From the NCBI GenBank assembly GCA_963573385.1, contig CAUYLG010041478.1:57978-121977 (forward strand): a DNA stretch of 64,000 bases, read 5' to 3'. Positions within the stretch are counted from its first letter, which is position 1. Every line of letters begins with the position of its first letter. A model generated the notes under the pieces. It did not search any database, had not been told where the DNA came from, and saw nothing but the letters and a program-made list of their open reading frames with translations. A program made the position numbers and the translations under genes. Source of the stretch: Cacajao melanocephalus (Eukaryota; Chordata; Mammalia; Primates; Pitheciidae). Below are positions 11,700-24,126 of the stretch, piece after piece.

Positions 11700-12780
11700 T
11701 AATGCTATGAGTGAGATACTCAAGGAATTAAGAGAGTAATTAGCACCTTCCCTTTTGGGTCAAAGAAGACTTTTCCAAGGAAGCAGGCAGAAGAGCATTT
11801 CAGGAAGGTGGGAACATGACCAAGACCCAGAGATGCGGGGATGTTTGTTCATTTCAGGGAGGCCAGTGTGGCTGGAGTTGATCAGCATGAAAGGCAGATT
11901 AGCAGTAGCACCTCGACATCCACTTTCAAACTCTTCATTATGAATGCAACTTTTTACCTGGATATTGTCCAAATGGATAAAGTTTTGGACAACTCAAGGT
12001 CAGCTGAATGGTCTCTCAAGAGAGAGAATGTTCTTGTCCAGTTACTTTCTCCTTCCAGTTAGCTGGAGGGTGGAGGCAGCGACTGGAGATCAGGCGAATT
12101 ATCTTGACCAGGTTGAAAGTTGCATGCTGCAAATGCCAGAGAAAGACAAGAGAGTCAAGTCGTGGAAACTATGTTGGATGAATCAGCCCTAATCTGCCTA
12201 CCTCTTGTGTATTTCATGTGAGAGAGAAGAAATTTCTATCCAGTGAATCCACAGTTATTTAGGTTTTCTTTTCTTCATAGTGAAATATAATTAATACACT
12301 TCCAAGGATGTGTTAGTGTCTCCTATAAGTACCAGGGAAGATCATAAAGGTTAAGACATAATTGCCTTAGGCTTTAAAAAAAAGTTTTTGGCTGTCATAT
12401 GAAGAATTAATTGAAGTGAGAACTATTGGATATAGAGAGACCAAGTGGGAAACTACTACAGTAATTTAGGTTAAAGATGTTGGTGAATTTAGACTAAAAC
12501 AGTGTCAGACAAAAAGAAAAGGAAAAACGAATTCAAGATATATTTAGGATACAGAATCAACGGGACTTGGTTACTGATCATTGTGGGGAGTGAAGAAAAG
12601 GGAGGTGTTAAGGATGAATCCAGTCATTCTAAGATGAGCAACTGGTGGGTTGAGGTGTTATTTCCTGAAATGGGAAATGCTGGAGGAAGAACAGTCTTAA
12701 GGGAAAGATCAAGAGTTTAATTTTAGACTGGGAGAGTTTGAAGGGCTGCAGCTATGGCAGATTTACAGTTGGATATGAAG
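11700..12780 (+). repeat. Ancient L2-like interspersed repeat (tentative)
   Basis: Two blocks, about 11740-11900 ('agaagagcatttcaggaagg', 'aggccagtgtggctggagtt') and about 12400-12760 ('ctactacagtaatttaggt', 'caacgggacttgg', 'aaggatgaatccagtcat', 'gatcaagagtttaattttag'), match a common old mammalian repeat that I associate with L2. Divergence is high, the middle does not align by eye, and the family assignment is uncertain. Frames inside it are not genes. Confidence 0.4.
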
Positions 12781-12804
12781 ATATGAAGATCAGAAGATAG
12801 TTTA

Positions 12805-12954
12805 GTGTGGGCATGGTGGCTCACACCTGTAGTCCAGTGTTTGGGAGGCTGAGGCAGGAGGATCACTTGAGGCCAGGAGTTTGAGGCTGCTATGATCTCG
12901 CCACTGCACTCCAGCCTGGTTGACTCTGTCTCAAAAATAAAATAAAAGTAAAAA
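12805..12954 (+). mobile_element. Free Alu monomer (FLAM-like)
   Basis: A single Alu left-type monomer: 'gggcatggtggctcacacctg', 'gggaggctgaggcaggagga', 'ccactgcactccagcctgg', then an A-rich tail. The second monomer is absent. A target duplication of 13-14 bp flanks it: agaagatagttta (12792-12804) and agaagataggttta (12955-12968). This makes it an independent insertion rather than a truncated Alu. Confidence 0.9.
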
Positions 12955-13494
12955 AGAAGATAGGTTTATGCTGTACTCACAAATTAGTGTTATGAAATGC
13001 TCCAGATGAAAACAAATTTGGGGGGATTTTGCTGTTGCTTTTCTTCCTCTGCTCTAGTGCTATGCTTTGTAAACTGCAGATTATGATCCTTCAGTGGCTC
13101 AGGAAAACAATATTTTTTACTTCACTAATGAGATAGAATTTAAAAGTCATGATGTTCCACTAATAAGCATAACTTAAAAACTTCTGTTTCCATTTTTATG
13201 CAGATATATGTAAACACGTGTATACACACATATGTACATATATACATATGTGATCATGGGTGACTAGATATGCACATAGGCTTGATAGGCAAATGTTTTT
13301 GCCTGTTTTTGTTATTGGTGTATATCCATTGCCTAAAATGGTGTAAGGTAGGCAGTCACTAAACATATGGAATGAATAAATATGTGAACATGTACATATG
13401 TGTACATTCACTGGGTGGCAATATAAAAACTATTTTTGCTATATTAATATTGACATAATTTCAGACTTAAAGAAACATTTCAAGAAAAGTCTAA

Positions 13495-13860
<366 letters not shown>

Positions 13861-13862
13861 TA

Positions 13863-13889
13863 AACACACACACACACACACACACACAC
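13863..13889. repeat. (CA)n microsatellite
   Basis: About thirteen uninterrupted CA units within an old repeat; likely length-polymorphic. Confidence 0.93.
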
Positions 13890-14180
13890 TTTTCTGAATC
13901 ATTCAAAAACAGCAGACATAATGCCCCTTTACCCCAAGTCTGTATTTATGTCTTAAAAATGGGAATTATTTCATATAACCACAATGTAGTTATCAAAACC
14001 AGGAAATTAACATTGAAATACTGTTATTATCTAATCAGACAGTGTTGGGATTTTTGGTTATTGTCCCATTAATGCCGTTTGCAGCAAAAGAAGATCCAAG
14101 ATCCTATGTTGCATTCATCTGCCGGGTGTCTTCAGTCTCTTTTAATCTGGAGCAGTTCCTGAGTCTTTATTTTTATAAAA

Positions 14181-16598
14181 TATATTGAATTTTTTTTTTA
14201 CTGCGGCCAGAGTAAAAATTTTTCTGACAGTCACTGCGCTAGTGAACAGTTAGAGTATAAAGTATCACCTTGGTCTACAGAAGAACATTCTCTTTCTTGA
14301 AATGGTGCAGGTGACTTCTGGATCTGATTGGGACATGGTGTTGGAGAAGGAGAGCTATGGGAATGTCTTTGTTGCTGCATTTGGATTCTGAGAGGACATT
14401 AGAGTCCATTGTGGGGGTAATGAGGTTAAGGACACGTTTGTGTTGAAAGCCTGGAAGAAGGTACTGGCTGGCCTCAGCAGGTGGAATTCAGGGGAGAAGA
14501 GAACAGCCATTCTGGGTCTTTGCAAGGTGAGTTGGAACACTGACTGATGTTGGAACCTTGGGGAGCACCAGATCCTAAGACCTGAGGCAAGCAAACAAGA
14601 GATGCCCCTAGCCACACCTGGCCCTGTGGGAGGAAAGGCCCACCTAGGAAATCTACTCAGGCTCTGGATTAACACTGACATCTGCCCGCCTTGGTTAGAT
14701 GTGTTGTCAACAGCCATGTGGTAGCAAGAGGCAAAAGCAGTAAGAAAGATGATGGAATTGCAGGTTTTTCTAGTGAGAAACGGATTTACCCCACCCTAGT
14801 CCCATATTGAACTGCTGAAACAGTATTCCCAGGGCTTCCTGAGTTATCAGCAGAAGGATGGATCATCAAAGGGAAAATACTTGAGTATTTGCTAACGTGG
14901 AAGGTAGGACTCTCAACTAGCCAGCTCTCATTTGAGTTGCAAAATATGAACATGGGTTTATATTTGCACAATGAGTTTTTGGAACAAGTCCTGCCAGTCA
15001 CAGATTATTTTTAAAATATAGGAGATGAAGGAAATCTCCTAAGGAGACTGGAGAGAATATGCCATTATTTTAAAATCAGGCAGAGAAGTAGTTGTCAAAG
15101 GAGACAGAAAAGGCATTTTCACAGAGCAAGAAGGAAAAGCGAGAGAGTGCAGGTCACATAAACTGAAGGACTTAAGATGGCAGAAATGCTAACAGATGGC
15201 TGAACTCTACCTGGAGTGTTTGCACTGTATCAAGAAGAAATAGTTATTACACTCTGGCTATTGTACCCAGAATGTTTTGTGACCAATGTTATTGTAGAGA
15301 TATGGATGTCTATGGCAAGGTCCAGCCGTTGAAGAGTCTGACAGGACTCATGCCATCAGCCATGGAAACATACTTCTGATATCCTTGGTTAACCAGGAGA
15401 GAATCGGTTTGAAAATGTGCAGAAGCTAAGGGAGCTCTAGTGGGCTGGACAAGTCACCACAGCAAAGATATTCTAGCAGGAACCCTGTTGCTGTCCCGTC
15501 ACTGGATATGCCTCCAGCCAGCCTGTGTGCCCCCTCACTCACTGAAAGTCAATGTGCCCAGAGGGGCACCTGCCTGCCCAAGCTTGAATCTCATGCCTAC
15601 TCTGGGGTGCACGTAGATGGGGAGACACAGGATCTGGAATTCCCAGTTGCAGAGAAACTTAAACTATTAAACATTAAAACTTTGAACTATTAATGTAATT
15701 CCTGCATCCCTCAGTCCAGGCAGAGATGAGAGCAAGTATGTCCTGGACCTCCTAGCTATAACTATGGCTTTGTGTGAGTTCATGTGCCACACACGTGGTC
15801 AGGTGGTGGGCTTCAGCATGCCACACAGTTGAGGGGAGCCCTCCTGAATACTGGGCTACATGTTCTGACTAACCCAGAAACTGGTGGAACAAGCAGCTTT
15901 GCCTCCTTTATCCCCCTCCCTGCTGTCCTTCCTCTTCACATTTTACTGCCCGCCCCCATCCCCTGACCATGACCACCACTCAGTGATAGTTCTGGCAAGA
16001 TTGCAATCCCTGTGCAATCTCTCTGTGGACACCTCTCAGACTGTAGGCACCGTGCCTCTTGGAAACTGTAAATGTGCAAGGGAAGGGAAGTTCCTAACTT
16101 CACTTTGCCTGGAAATGCCATGCCATGCCGTCTCTTCCATGTTACGGTTTTTTCCTTCGGTTTTAGTCACTAGGGACAGAGCAGAAAGCTAGCTGGTAAC
16201 ACAGACAGCCTTGGAGGGAGAAGGAAAGGAGGCTGGAGTGCTCCCTTGGCTTTGGAAAGCCTGTTCCTCTCTCCCAATTAGGTGGTGACTGGAAGAAATG
16301 AGACTTCCTCCCGAACACTGCACTTCCCCCAAAGGTGGTCCTCCCTTCTCCCAATCCTCCCCTTCCATCAGCTTGGATAGGGTGTAGGGAGGGAATGGGA
16401 GTGGTTGGGGAGTTCTCTGAACTGATGCCTCTCAGCAGGCTCTGAAATGTGGAAGCTGGGCCTGACCCCTGGGGGTCCAGGGTGAGGCAGGGGAGCAGTT
16501 TGCTCTGGTGCAAGCCACCATTAGAACTGAGATGTTGGTGGGAGTCACATGGGGATAATAAGGAGATGGACTTCCAGTTGGTTTTGTTGTTATTATTA
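14181..16598. other. Unrecognised, moderately GC-rich stretch
   Basis: No repeat family, exon or domain recognised in about 2.4 kb. The minus frame 14355-14717 (120 residues) and minus frame 16163-16513 (116 residues) have no recognisable motif. Their lengths are ordinary for this composition. Confidence 0.5.
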
Positions 16599-16884
<286 letters not shown>

Positions 16885-17001
16885 AGTTTTGTTATTATTT
16901 TTAAATGTTCTTCTACAGACCTTGTGGCTCCTTGTTGTCTGCAGCCCAGAGTGGACTCTCCCACCTCCCGACCTTTTGGACAGCACAGATAACAACTGAC
17001 A

Positions 17002-17166
17002 GGTAGTTGCCTAATCTTAGGATAAGGACAATTAATGTGGTCATGAATAAATTTTCAGGATATCAAGAAAAATACCAACATTGGAATCCTACCTGATTTT
17101 CTTAATATCCTGAAAATTTATCCGTGACCACAAAAATTGTTCTCATTCTAAGGTCAGACAACTATC
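17002..17166. repeat. 165-bp palindromic element, family not recognised
   Basis: Left arm 17002-17071 (70 nt) and right arm 17097-17166 (70 nt) are inverted copies; by direct comparison 58 of 70 positions match with no gap. The spacer is 25 nt. The inner 17 positions of the arms are nearly perfect, including 'aaattttcaggat'. This is the structure of a hairpin MITE (terminal inverted repeats with little interior). Transcribed from either strand it would fold into a long stem. I cannot assign it to a named DNA-transposon family, and no clear TA or 8-bp target duplication is visible. Confidence 0.85.
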
Positions 17167-17485
17167 TACTGATGTCCCAAAGGTGGGGAGTTGAGAGTAG
17201 GAAGTAGGGGAATTGGATGGTGGACAACTGGGGGTGGGCAGGGGAAGGAACAAATTTCCACTGCAATGAATTTGTAAGTATTAGAGAGAAGCATGTGTGC
17301 ATACAAATGTTTTTTATGTGCACCTGCAATCTCCCACACATATACCCACTAGGAACCAAGGCTGCTTACACAGGCAGGGGAAGTAGACAAGCTCTTACTG
17401 GAGCAGTTTAAAGGGTGTCTCAGATACCTCCCCGCTGCCAGTTTTCCCAGAGTGTGGATATCTAACTTTAGAGATTCATTCCTTT
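17167..17485. other. No feature recognised
   Basis: About 320 bp with no repeat, motif or convincing frame. Confidence 0.5.
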
Positions 17486-17690
17486 GTGAACCTGATCTTC
17501 AGGCCATTCTTTCCTTACGTTCCCGCTTCAAAAACTCAGCTAAAATATTCTCTTACTTCTCTGAATTTCCACATGCTTTATCTAAGGGCAGGAATCTCAC
17601 GAAGACAACCTTGTCACATCCGCAGTACCAAATGCAGTGCCTGGCATACACCAGGTGGTCAGCAAACAGATACTGAGAAACTTAAAATAG
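17486..17690 (+). mobile_element. L2 3' end fragment
   Basis: Matches the sense L2 3' region: 'tatctaagggcaggaatctc' followed by 'aaatgcagtgcctggcatac' and 'ggtggtcagcaaacagat', the degraded form of the usual L2 ending. It is divergent and non-coding. Confidence 0.55.
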
Positions 17691-18340
17691 AATCATGTCT
17701 GGGAATTCTAGGAAGCTAAGTCACTGGCATGTCAAGGGCATTCGGGCTAGTTTCCTCCTCAGAGGAAACACGGGGGCAGCCTGAGAATCCCAGGTTGCTT
17801 TGGGCTATTAGAATGTTAACAAAGCATTGAGAAGAACTCACTAAAGTGGCTGCATCAAAATGACGACATCAGAACATCTTGCACCCATTCCTGCTCCATC
17901 AGGTAACCTCAGGATCATCATTTAATTTCTATGATCTCAATTTTTTTTACCTACAAGTTATCAAGGGTAGCTTAAACCTTTTCTAAGATCCTTTTTCTCT
18001 TGGTTCTCTTCCCTGATAGAGAGAAGGGAAAACACTTTTTTATTATTTACTCGTCATCAAGTCTTGTCTCTTTCTACTTACATCACGTTGACACTATTAC
18101 TCCATTCCTGAAAATCTGTAATTATCCCCCAATTACCTATCATATCCAGCCCAAAGTCTTTCTGCAAACGTTCAAGACCCCACCACCAATTTACACTTTG
18201 TCTTTTTCAGTCTTATTTCTCACCATTCCCCTTTCTTAAGTTTCCCTTGCTATCAAAGTTGATCTATTTCTGGTCCACAAAAGTCTTTAAATTTTTTAAA
18301 ATTTTGCCCCTTTACTCAAATATTTCTTTCTACATACATA

Positions 18341-18862
18341 ATAGTTAATTTTAGGTATCACCTTGACTGGGTTAAGGGATGTCCAGATAGCTGGTTAAAC
18401 ATTATTTCTGCATGTTTCTGGAAGAGATTAGCATTTGAAGCAGTGGACTGAGCAAAAACAATCAGCCCTCACCAACATGAGTAGGCATCATCCAATCTGC
18501 TGAGGACCCACATCGAACAAAAAGGTGGAGGAAGGGCAAAGTTCCTCTCTCACTTCTGCAGCTAGAACACTCATCTCCTCCTGCCTTTGGGCATCAGAAC
18601 TCCAGGTTCTCCAGCCTTTGGACTACATGACTTTCACCAGCACCTCCACCCACCCTCAGACTGAGAGTCACACCCTTGGCTTCCATGGGTTCTCCAGCTT
18701 ACAGACAGCCTACCACGGGACTCTCAGCTTCCATAATCACATGAGCCAATATCTATAATAAATCCCCTCATATAAATTTATCTATCTATCTATCTACCTA
18801 TCTATCTATCTATCCATCCATCCTATTGATTCTCTTTCTCTGGAAAACTGTGACTAATGCAA
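18341..18862 (+). mobile_element. MLT2-type ERVL solo LTR
   Basis: Same family as the LTR at 7718-8360: 'caccttgactgggttaaggg', 'tccagatagctggttaaac', 'gaacaaaaaggtggaggaag', 'cttccataatcacatgagcc', AATAAA near 18758, and terminal 'gtgactaatgca'. A 5-bp candidate duplication acata is present on both sides. A TATC/CATC repeat lies near its 3' end. No internal ERV sequence remains. Confidence 0.85.
18780..18826. repeat. (TATC)n with CATC variants
   Basis: About eleven tetranucleotide units, mainly tatc with one tacc and terminal catc units, inside the ERVL LTR where such repeats commonly expand. Confidence 0.92.
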
Positions 18863-19006
18863 CATACAATTCCCAAATCCTCCCATCTTATTTTAAAGAC
18901 TTCTCCATTCTTCAAAACAAATCTCAAATATAACTTCTTTTAGAAAGGTTTCTATAGACAGCAGTGACAGTTTTTTCTTTAAATTCTTATAGGACTTCTT
19001 ATTTCC

Positions 19007-19232
19007 TTTTTTTAAATAAGTATTTTTTTTTTTACTTTAAGTCTTGGGATACATGTGCAGAATGTGCAGGTTTGTTACATAGGTGTACATGTACCATGGT
19101 GGTTTGCTGCACCTATCAACCCGTTATCTAGGTTTTAAGCCCCTCATGCATTAGCTGTTTGTCCTAATGCTCTCCCTTCTCTCACTCCACTCCCGAAAGG
19201 CCTCGGTGTGTGTCCATGTGTTCTCATCAGAA
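19007..19232 (-). mobile_element. Severely 5'-truncated L1, antisense
   Basis: About 200 bp of primate L1 3' UTR: T tract at 19022-19033, then 'ggatacatgtgcagaatgtg', 'tttgctgcacctatcaac' and 'tccatgtgttctcatca'. Candidate duplication cttcttatttcc (18995-19006) and cctcttatttct (19233-19244), 10 of 12 matching. It interrupts an L2. Confidence 0.88.
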
Positions 19233-19401
19233 CCTCTTATTTCTATCAACTCTGTAGCTCTTTCATAATGCCTTTTAAGTATGTGTGTGCTTGCATTACT
19301 GCTATCTCCAAGGTTGCATGCTCTTTGAGAATGAGGACCATTACTTAAACTTCTTTCTGTCTTGTATAACTCTGCCAGTAGCACCCTGCAGGAACATGGC
19401 A

Positions 19402-19615
19402 AAAGAAACCTAGCATTTATTCATGTCACTATTGTGCAAAGAACTTTATATATGTATCTCATTTTGTACTTACAATCATCCTATGGGGGTTCACATAACT
19501 ACTCTCATCTTACGGATGTGAAAAATAAGATTCAGAGAGGAGTAGAAACTTGCTAATTATTAATATCTAGCAAGTGGTAGGGAATCACAACCAGATGTGT
19601 CTGATTCCAATGTTT
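19402..19615 (+). mobile_element. MIR element
   Basis: Core landmarks of MIR in order: 'catttattcatgtcactattgtgc', 'tcatcctatggggg', 'ctcatcttacggatgtg' and 'cagagaggagtagaaac', then a diverged 'agcaagtggtagggaatc'. Old tRNA-derived SINE, no coding content. Confidence 0.78.
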
Positions 19616-20195
19616 GTGATTTTTTTCTACCGAAAAGCATCCAATTTACATAATAGTTGGTCAGTCAATATTGATGAGCATATGGTGAATCACTGTGGCA
19701 GAGAAAGCAAGTGCTCTCCAACATTGCGCACTCCTTTGAGTTCCTCAGCCCCCTGGTTGGGGCCACATGACTGGGCTCTGGACAGGAGGATCTTGCCTCA
19801 GTCTCATGGAAGCCATGGGTTTCAGATGAAGGAGCCCTCTCCACCAGAATCAGATAGAGAGGTGATAGGAAATAAACATTTACTGGTTAAGATACTGAGA
19901 TTTTAAGACATGTCTTTTGTCAGTTAAGATTTATTTGTTAATTACTCCGAATAATGAAGTAACTGACCAAATGAACACAATTAATATAATGACATGCTAT
20001 TCTAAGAAGATTTATTGAATATTATCTAGGTGTCAATTTACTTGTTCCTTGTAACATCATCCCTGCTCTTAGAAAAGTCGGTCAAGATCACTGCTGTTCT
20101 TAGAGTAGGTGCCAGTGAATACTTAATCCTTGACCACATGTATTGAGAACTGTAATTCAAATACACGTGTGTATGTGTGTTTATGCTTTCATACA

Positions 20196-22527
20196 CAGGC
20201 ATATCTCTTTATTGTGCTTTGATTTATTATAGTTCACAGATACTGTGCTTTTTACAAAGCGAAAATTTGTAGCAGGCCTACATCAAGCAAATCTATTGGC
20301 ACCCTTTTTCCAACACCATTTTTCATGTCTCTGTGTCACATTTTGGTAGTTCTCATAGTATTTCAAACATTTTCACTACTATTATATCTGTTACGATGAT
20401 CTGTGATCAGTGATTAATGTTATTATTGTAATTATTTGGGGGCGCCATGAACCATGCCCACAAAGATTCCAAACTTAGTCAATAAATGTTGTCTGTGTTC
20501 TCACTGCTTCACTTACCTGCCCTACTGTTCTCATCGCTCTCCCTGTCCTCCTTGGGCCTCTCTATTCCGAGACACAGTAATATTGAAATTAAGTCACTTC
20601 ACCCTACACAAACCTCTAAGTGCTGAAGTGAAAGGAAGAGTCGCACATCTCTCACTTTAAACTGAAAACTAGAAATGATTACACAGTGAGGAAGGCATGG
20701 AGAAAGCTGGGATAGACCAAAAGCTAGGCCTCTTAGGCCCAACAGTTACCCAAGCTGTGAATGCAAAGGAAAAGTTCTTGAAGGAAACTGAAAGAGCTAC
20801 TCCAGTGAACACATGAACGATAAGGAAGCAGAACAGCATGACTGCTGGTGTGGAGAAAGTTCTGGTGGTCTGGATAGCAGATCCAAGCAGCCACAACATT
20901 TCCTTAAGCCAAAGCCTAATCTAGAGCAAGGCCCTAACTTTCTTCTGCTCTGTGAAGGCTGGAAGAGGTGAGGAAGCTACACAAGAGAAGTTTGAAGTTA
21001 GTAGAGGTTGGTTTATGAGCTTTAAGGAAAGAAGCCATCTTAGAAACACAAAAGTGCAAGGTTAGCAGCAAGTGCTCATGGAGCTACCGTAGCACATTAT
21101 CCAGAAGATCTAGCTAACATTACTGATGATGGTGGCTACATAAACAACAGGTTTTTAACGTAGATGAAACAACCTTCTGTTAAAAGAAGGCGTCATCTAG
21201 GACTTTAAAAGCTACAGAGAAGTCAACGCCTGGCTTCAAAGCTTCAAAGCACAGACCAACTCTCTTGTTAGGGGATAATGTAGCTGGTGACCTGAAGTTG
21301 AAGCCAATGCTCATTTGCTGTTCCAAAAATCCTTGAACTCTTAAAATTATGCTAATTCTACTCTATCTGTGCTCTATAAATGGAACAACAAAGCCTGGAT
21401 GACAGAATATCTATTTACAGCATGGTTTACCAAATATTTTAAGACCACTGCTGAAAACCACTGCCCAGATTTTAAAAAAAAGATTCCCTTCAAGATGTTC
21501 ATTGACAATAATGCACGTACTCACTCAAGAGCTCTATTTGAGATACACAAAAAGAATAATGTTGTTTTCATGACTGCTAACACAACATCCATTCTGCAGC
21601 TCATGTATCAAGGAATAATTCAACTTTCATGTCTTATTATTCTAGATACACATTTTGTAAGGCTGTAGCTGCCATAATTATTCCACTGATAGATCTGGGC
21701 AAAGAAAATTGAAAACCTGAAAAGCATTCACCATTCTAGATGCCATTAAGAACAATCGTGATTCATGAAGGAGGTCAAAATATCAACACTAACAGGGTTT
21801 GAAATAAATGGATTCCAGCCCTCATGGATGACTTTGAGGCACTCAAGCTTTCAGTGGAGGAAGTAACTGAAGATGGGGTGGAAATAGCAATGGAAGTAGA
21901 ATTAGAAGTGGAACCTGAAAATGGGTCTGAATTGCTGCAATCTCATGATAAAACTTGAATGGATAAGGAGTTGCTTCTTATGGATGAGCAAAGAAAATGG
22001 TTGCTTGAAATGGAATCTACTCCTGGTGATAATGCTGTGAACATTGTGGGAATCACAACAACAACAACAAAAATGGAGTATCCCATCTACCAAGTTGATA
22101 AAACAGTAACATGGTTTGAGAAGATTAACTGCAATTTGAAAGAAATTGTATTGTGGGTAAAATGCTATCAAACAGCACTGCCTGTTACAGATAAATCTTT
22201 AGTGAAAGGAAGACTCAATTGATGTGAAGGACTTCATTGTCTTATTTTAAGAAACCACAATCTTGATAACTCAGCAGCCATTAAAATTGAGGCAAGATAC
22301 CCCACCAGCAAAAAATATTACAACTTGCCAAACGTTCAGATGATCATTGACGATTTTTAGCAATAAAGATTAGACATAATGCTATTGCACACTTTAATAG
22401 ACTAGGGTGTAAACATAACATTTATATGCACTGGGAAACCCAAAACTTATGCTACTTGTTTTGTTGCAGTATTTGCTTTATTGCAATTGTCTGAACCCAA
22501 ATTGGCAACATCGCTAAGTTACGCCTG
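20196..22527 (+). mobile_element. Tigger1 DNA transposon, nearly full length
   Basis: Pogo-like Tc1/mariner element. The left end starts 'caggcatatctctttattg' and the right end closes '...ttacgcctg'; the inner ends repeat the 'tttattgtg/ttgctttattgcaat' inverted-repeat motif. The full interior is present at about 2.33 kb. Right after it is TA, the expected target duplication; on the left the matching position reads CA, so it has mutated. Distinct internal phrases include 'ggaagagtcgcacatctctc', 'atggaacaacaaagcctgg' and 'gctattgcacac'. It is immobile because its transposase is broken. Confidence 0.95.
20605..22355 (+). pseudogene. Tigger1 transposase pseudogene
   Basis: Remnant of the pogo-type transposase: an N-terminal CENP-B-like DNA-binding region (about 20610-20990) and a DDE catalytic region (about 21150-21680). 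The first acidic site survives as FNVDET (Asp at 21163-21165) and the second as MFIDNN (Asp at 21504-21506). The third, in the usual 'MDQG' context, reads MYQG (codon 21606-21608), an Asp-to-Tyr loss. The presumed start codon is gone, and stops and frameshifts separate the pieces. The longest intact stretch is 99 residues (21369-21668). An AATAAA follows at 22361. Confidence 0.9.
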
Positions 22528-24090
22528 TATGCATTCGTATAACTCTCATATTAGACAAGTATGACTCATGAGCCATCTTTTATCCCTTGATGCTTATTTA
22601 GTGAAGGTGAGTTGTTTCTCCTTTGACCCTGGATATAAATTTAGGCAGGGCCCATGGGTACTTCTACATAATAGAAACTCATACAGTCATTTTAAGATGT
22701 AGAACATAGTTTCAATTTAGTAATTATGTAATATTCATCTAATAATCAACACTCCAAATTTGATTTAAATTTGAGATTTCTCCCCTTTTTCCCAATTCAG
22801 GTCTATTGCAGGTAGGAAGTCATCCTTGGGAAAGGTTAGTTGCCTGCCTCCTTTTTCCACTCCCCTAGCTCTTGACCCTCCAGGGTTAGAGCCCAGGAAA
22901 GGATCAAAGAAAAGAGTTCTTCCTCTTTTGGTACTGAAGTGAGCTAATGCCAGTGATCTCTGGTCTTGACACAGTTTATGCAGATTTTTTCCTTGTGGGA
23001 ACTTTCATGCATTCTTTAGAAGCCCTCCCCTCCTATTCCTGGAGAAGTTTCTCCTACACTTCCATTAATACTAGCAGATGCATCTGTGTTGCTACTCAGC
23101 ACTTGGACTTAGCTCCTTCCTCATCTCAGTCTTGGAATGGCTAGATTCCGTTCACCTCTGGCCTTTTTTTGCTGAGCTGGCACCTTGAACTGGACTGGAG
23201 TTGATCCCACATTGGTTTTCCTTAAATACAGCCTATATCCAGTCCATGGTTAACACTCACCCAACCTTAGCTACTACGAACTCTGGAATAATAGACCATT
23301 CCCAACCAACAGCAATCTCTCCCTCACTCAGAGCTGCTAGCCAACCAATCTCTCACTTTTTAGATTTTTCTGGTTGGAAAAAAATCTAAATTTTATACGA
23401 ATTAAATGAATTATATGTAATAACACTAATTAAAATCTAACTTATATACTGTCCCAGCAACCTGCAAACTTCAAGGGTACTTTAAAGCTTTAAGTGATCT
23501 TAAAACTCCCCATAGGCACCACTCTGGAGGGGAGACTTGCAATACCTCAATAGTGCTCTTCAAAACCCTCCTCCCCAAACCTCCTTATTTAGCTCCACAA
23601 AACTAACCCTTTATATAATGTAAGAGGTACATGAGTAATATCATTGCTATCTGACCATCCCCTTTGGGCAGATTTTCCCCTCCCTTTGGAATCTCTTGTC
23701 TCGGTACTGCAAGTAACATTTTAAAGCTCAGTTACACACACAGACTGTTGTGGAGGTCAAATCGAGAAAGCGAATTTTTTAGGAGAGAGGTGAGTACTTT
23801 TTACTTTCATGCTTCTTGGTTTTGAAACAAGCTTGATAGTTTTGAAATAATCGTTTAATTAAAAACTGCTCTTAGAAAAAAATTAATTGTTATATGTTCC
23901 AGTTTGATATCTCTCTGAGGAATGTTTATTTTCATTAATTTATGGCCCAAATAATTACATTTAAATATTTTAAAGCTGATTACTTACAAGAGACTTCAAG
24001 AAATAAGATGCATAACAAAGACAAGGTTATGTTCATAACGTCAAAAAGACACGGATATGTTCATAATGTTCATAATTTCAGATGTTGCTG
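22528..24090. other. No recognised feature
   Basis: About 1.5 kb of apparently unique sequence. Frames are at most 65 residues. At 24030-24080 'atgttcataa' occurs three times in close succession. An A17-18 run at about 24097-24114 could be an old retroposon tail or slippage. Confidence 0.5.
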
Positions 24091-24126
24091 ACTGTCAAAA
24101 AAAAAAAAAAAAAGACTATCAGAAAC

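Larger units (their letters stand above)
18050..19390 (+). mobile_element. L2 in three pieces with two younger insertions
   Basis: L2-like text runs through 18050-18340 ('ccaattacctatcatatccagcccaaagtcttt'-type segment), resumes at about 18863 ('cttctccattcttcaaaacaaatctc'), and resumes again at about 19231-19390 ('gcatgctctttgagaatgag', 'cttctttctgtcttg'). The consensus order is kept, so this is one old L2 split by the MLT2-type LTR and by a short L1 end. Confidence 0.6.
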
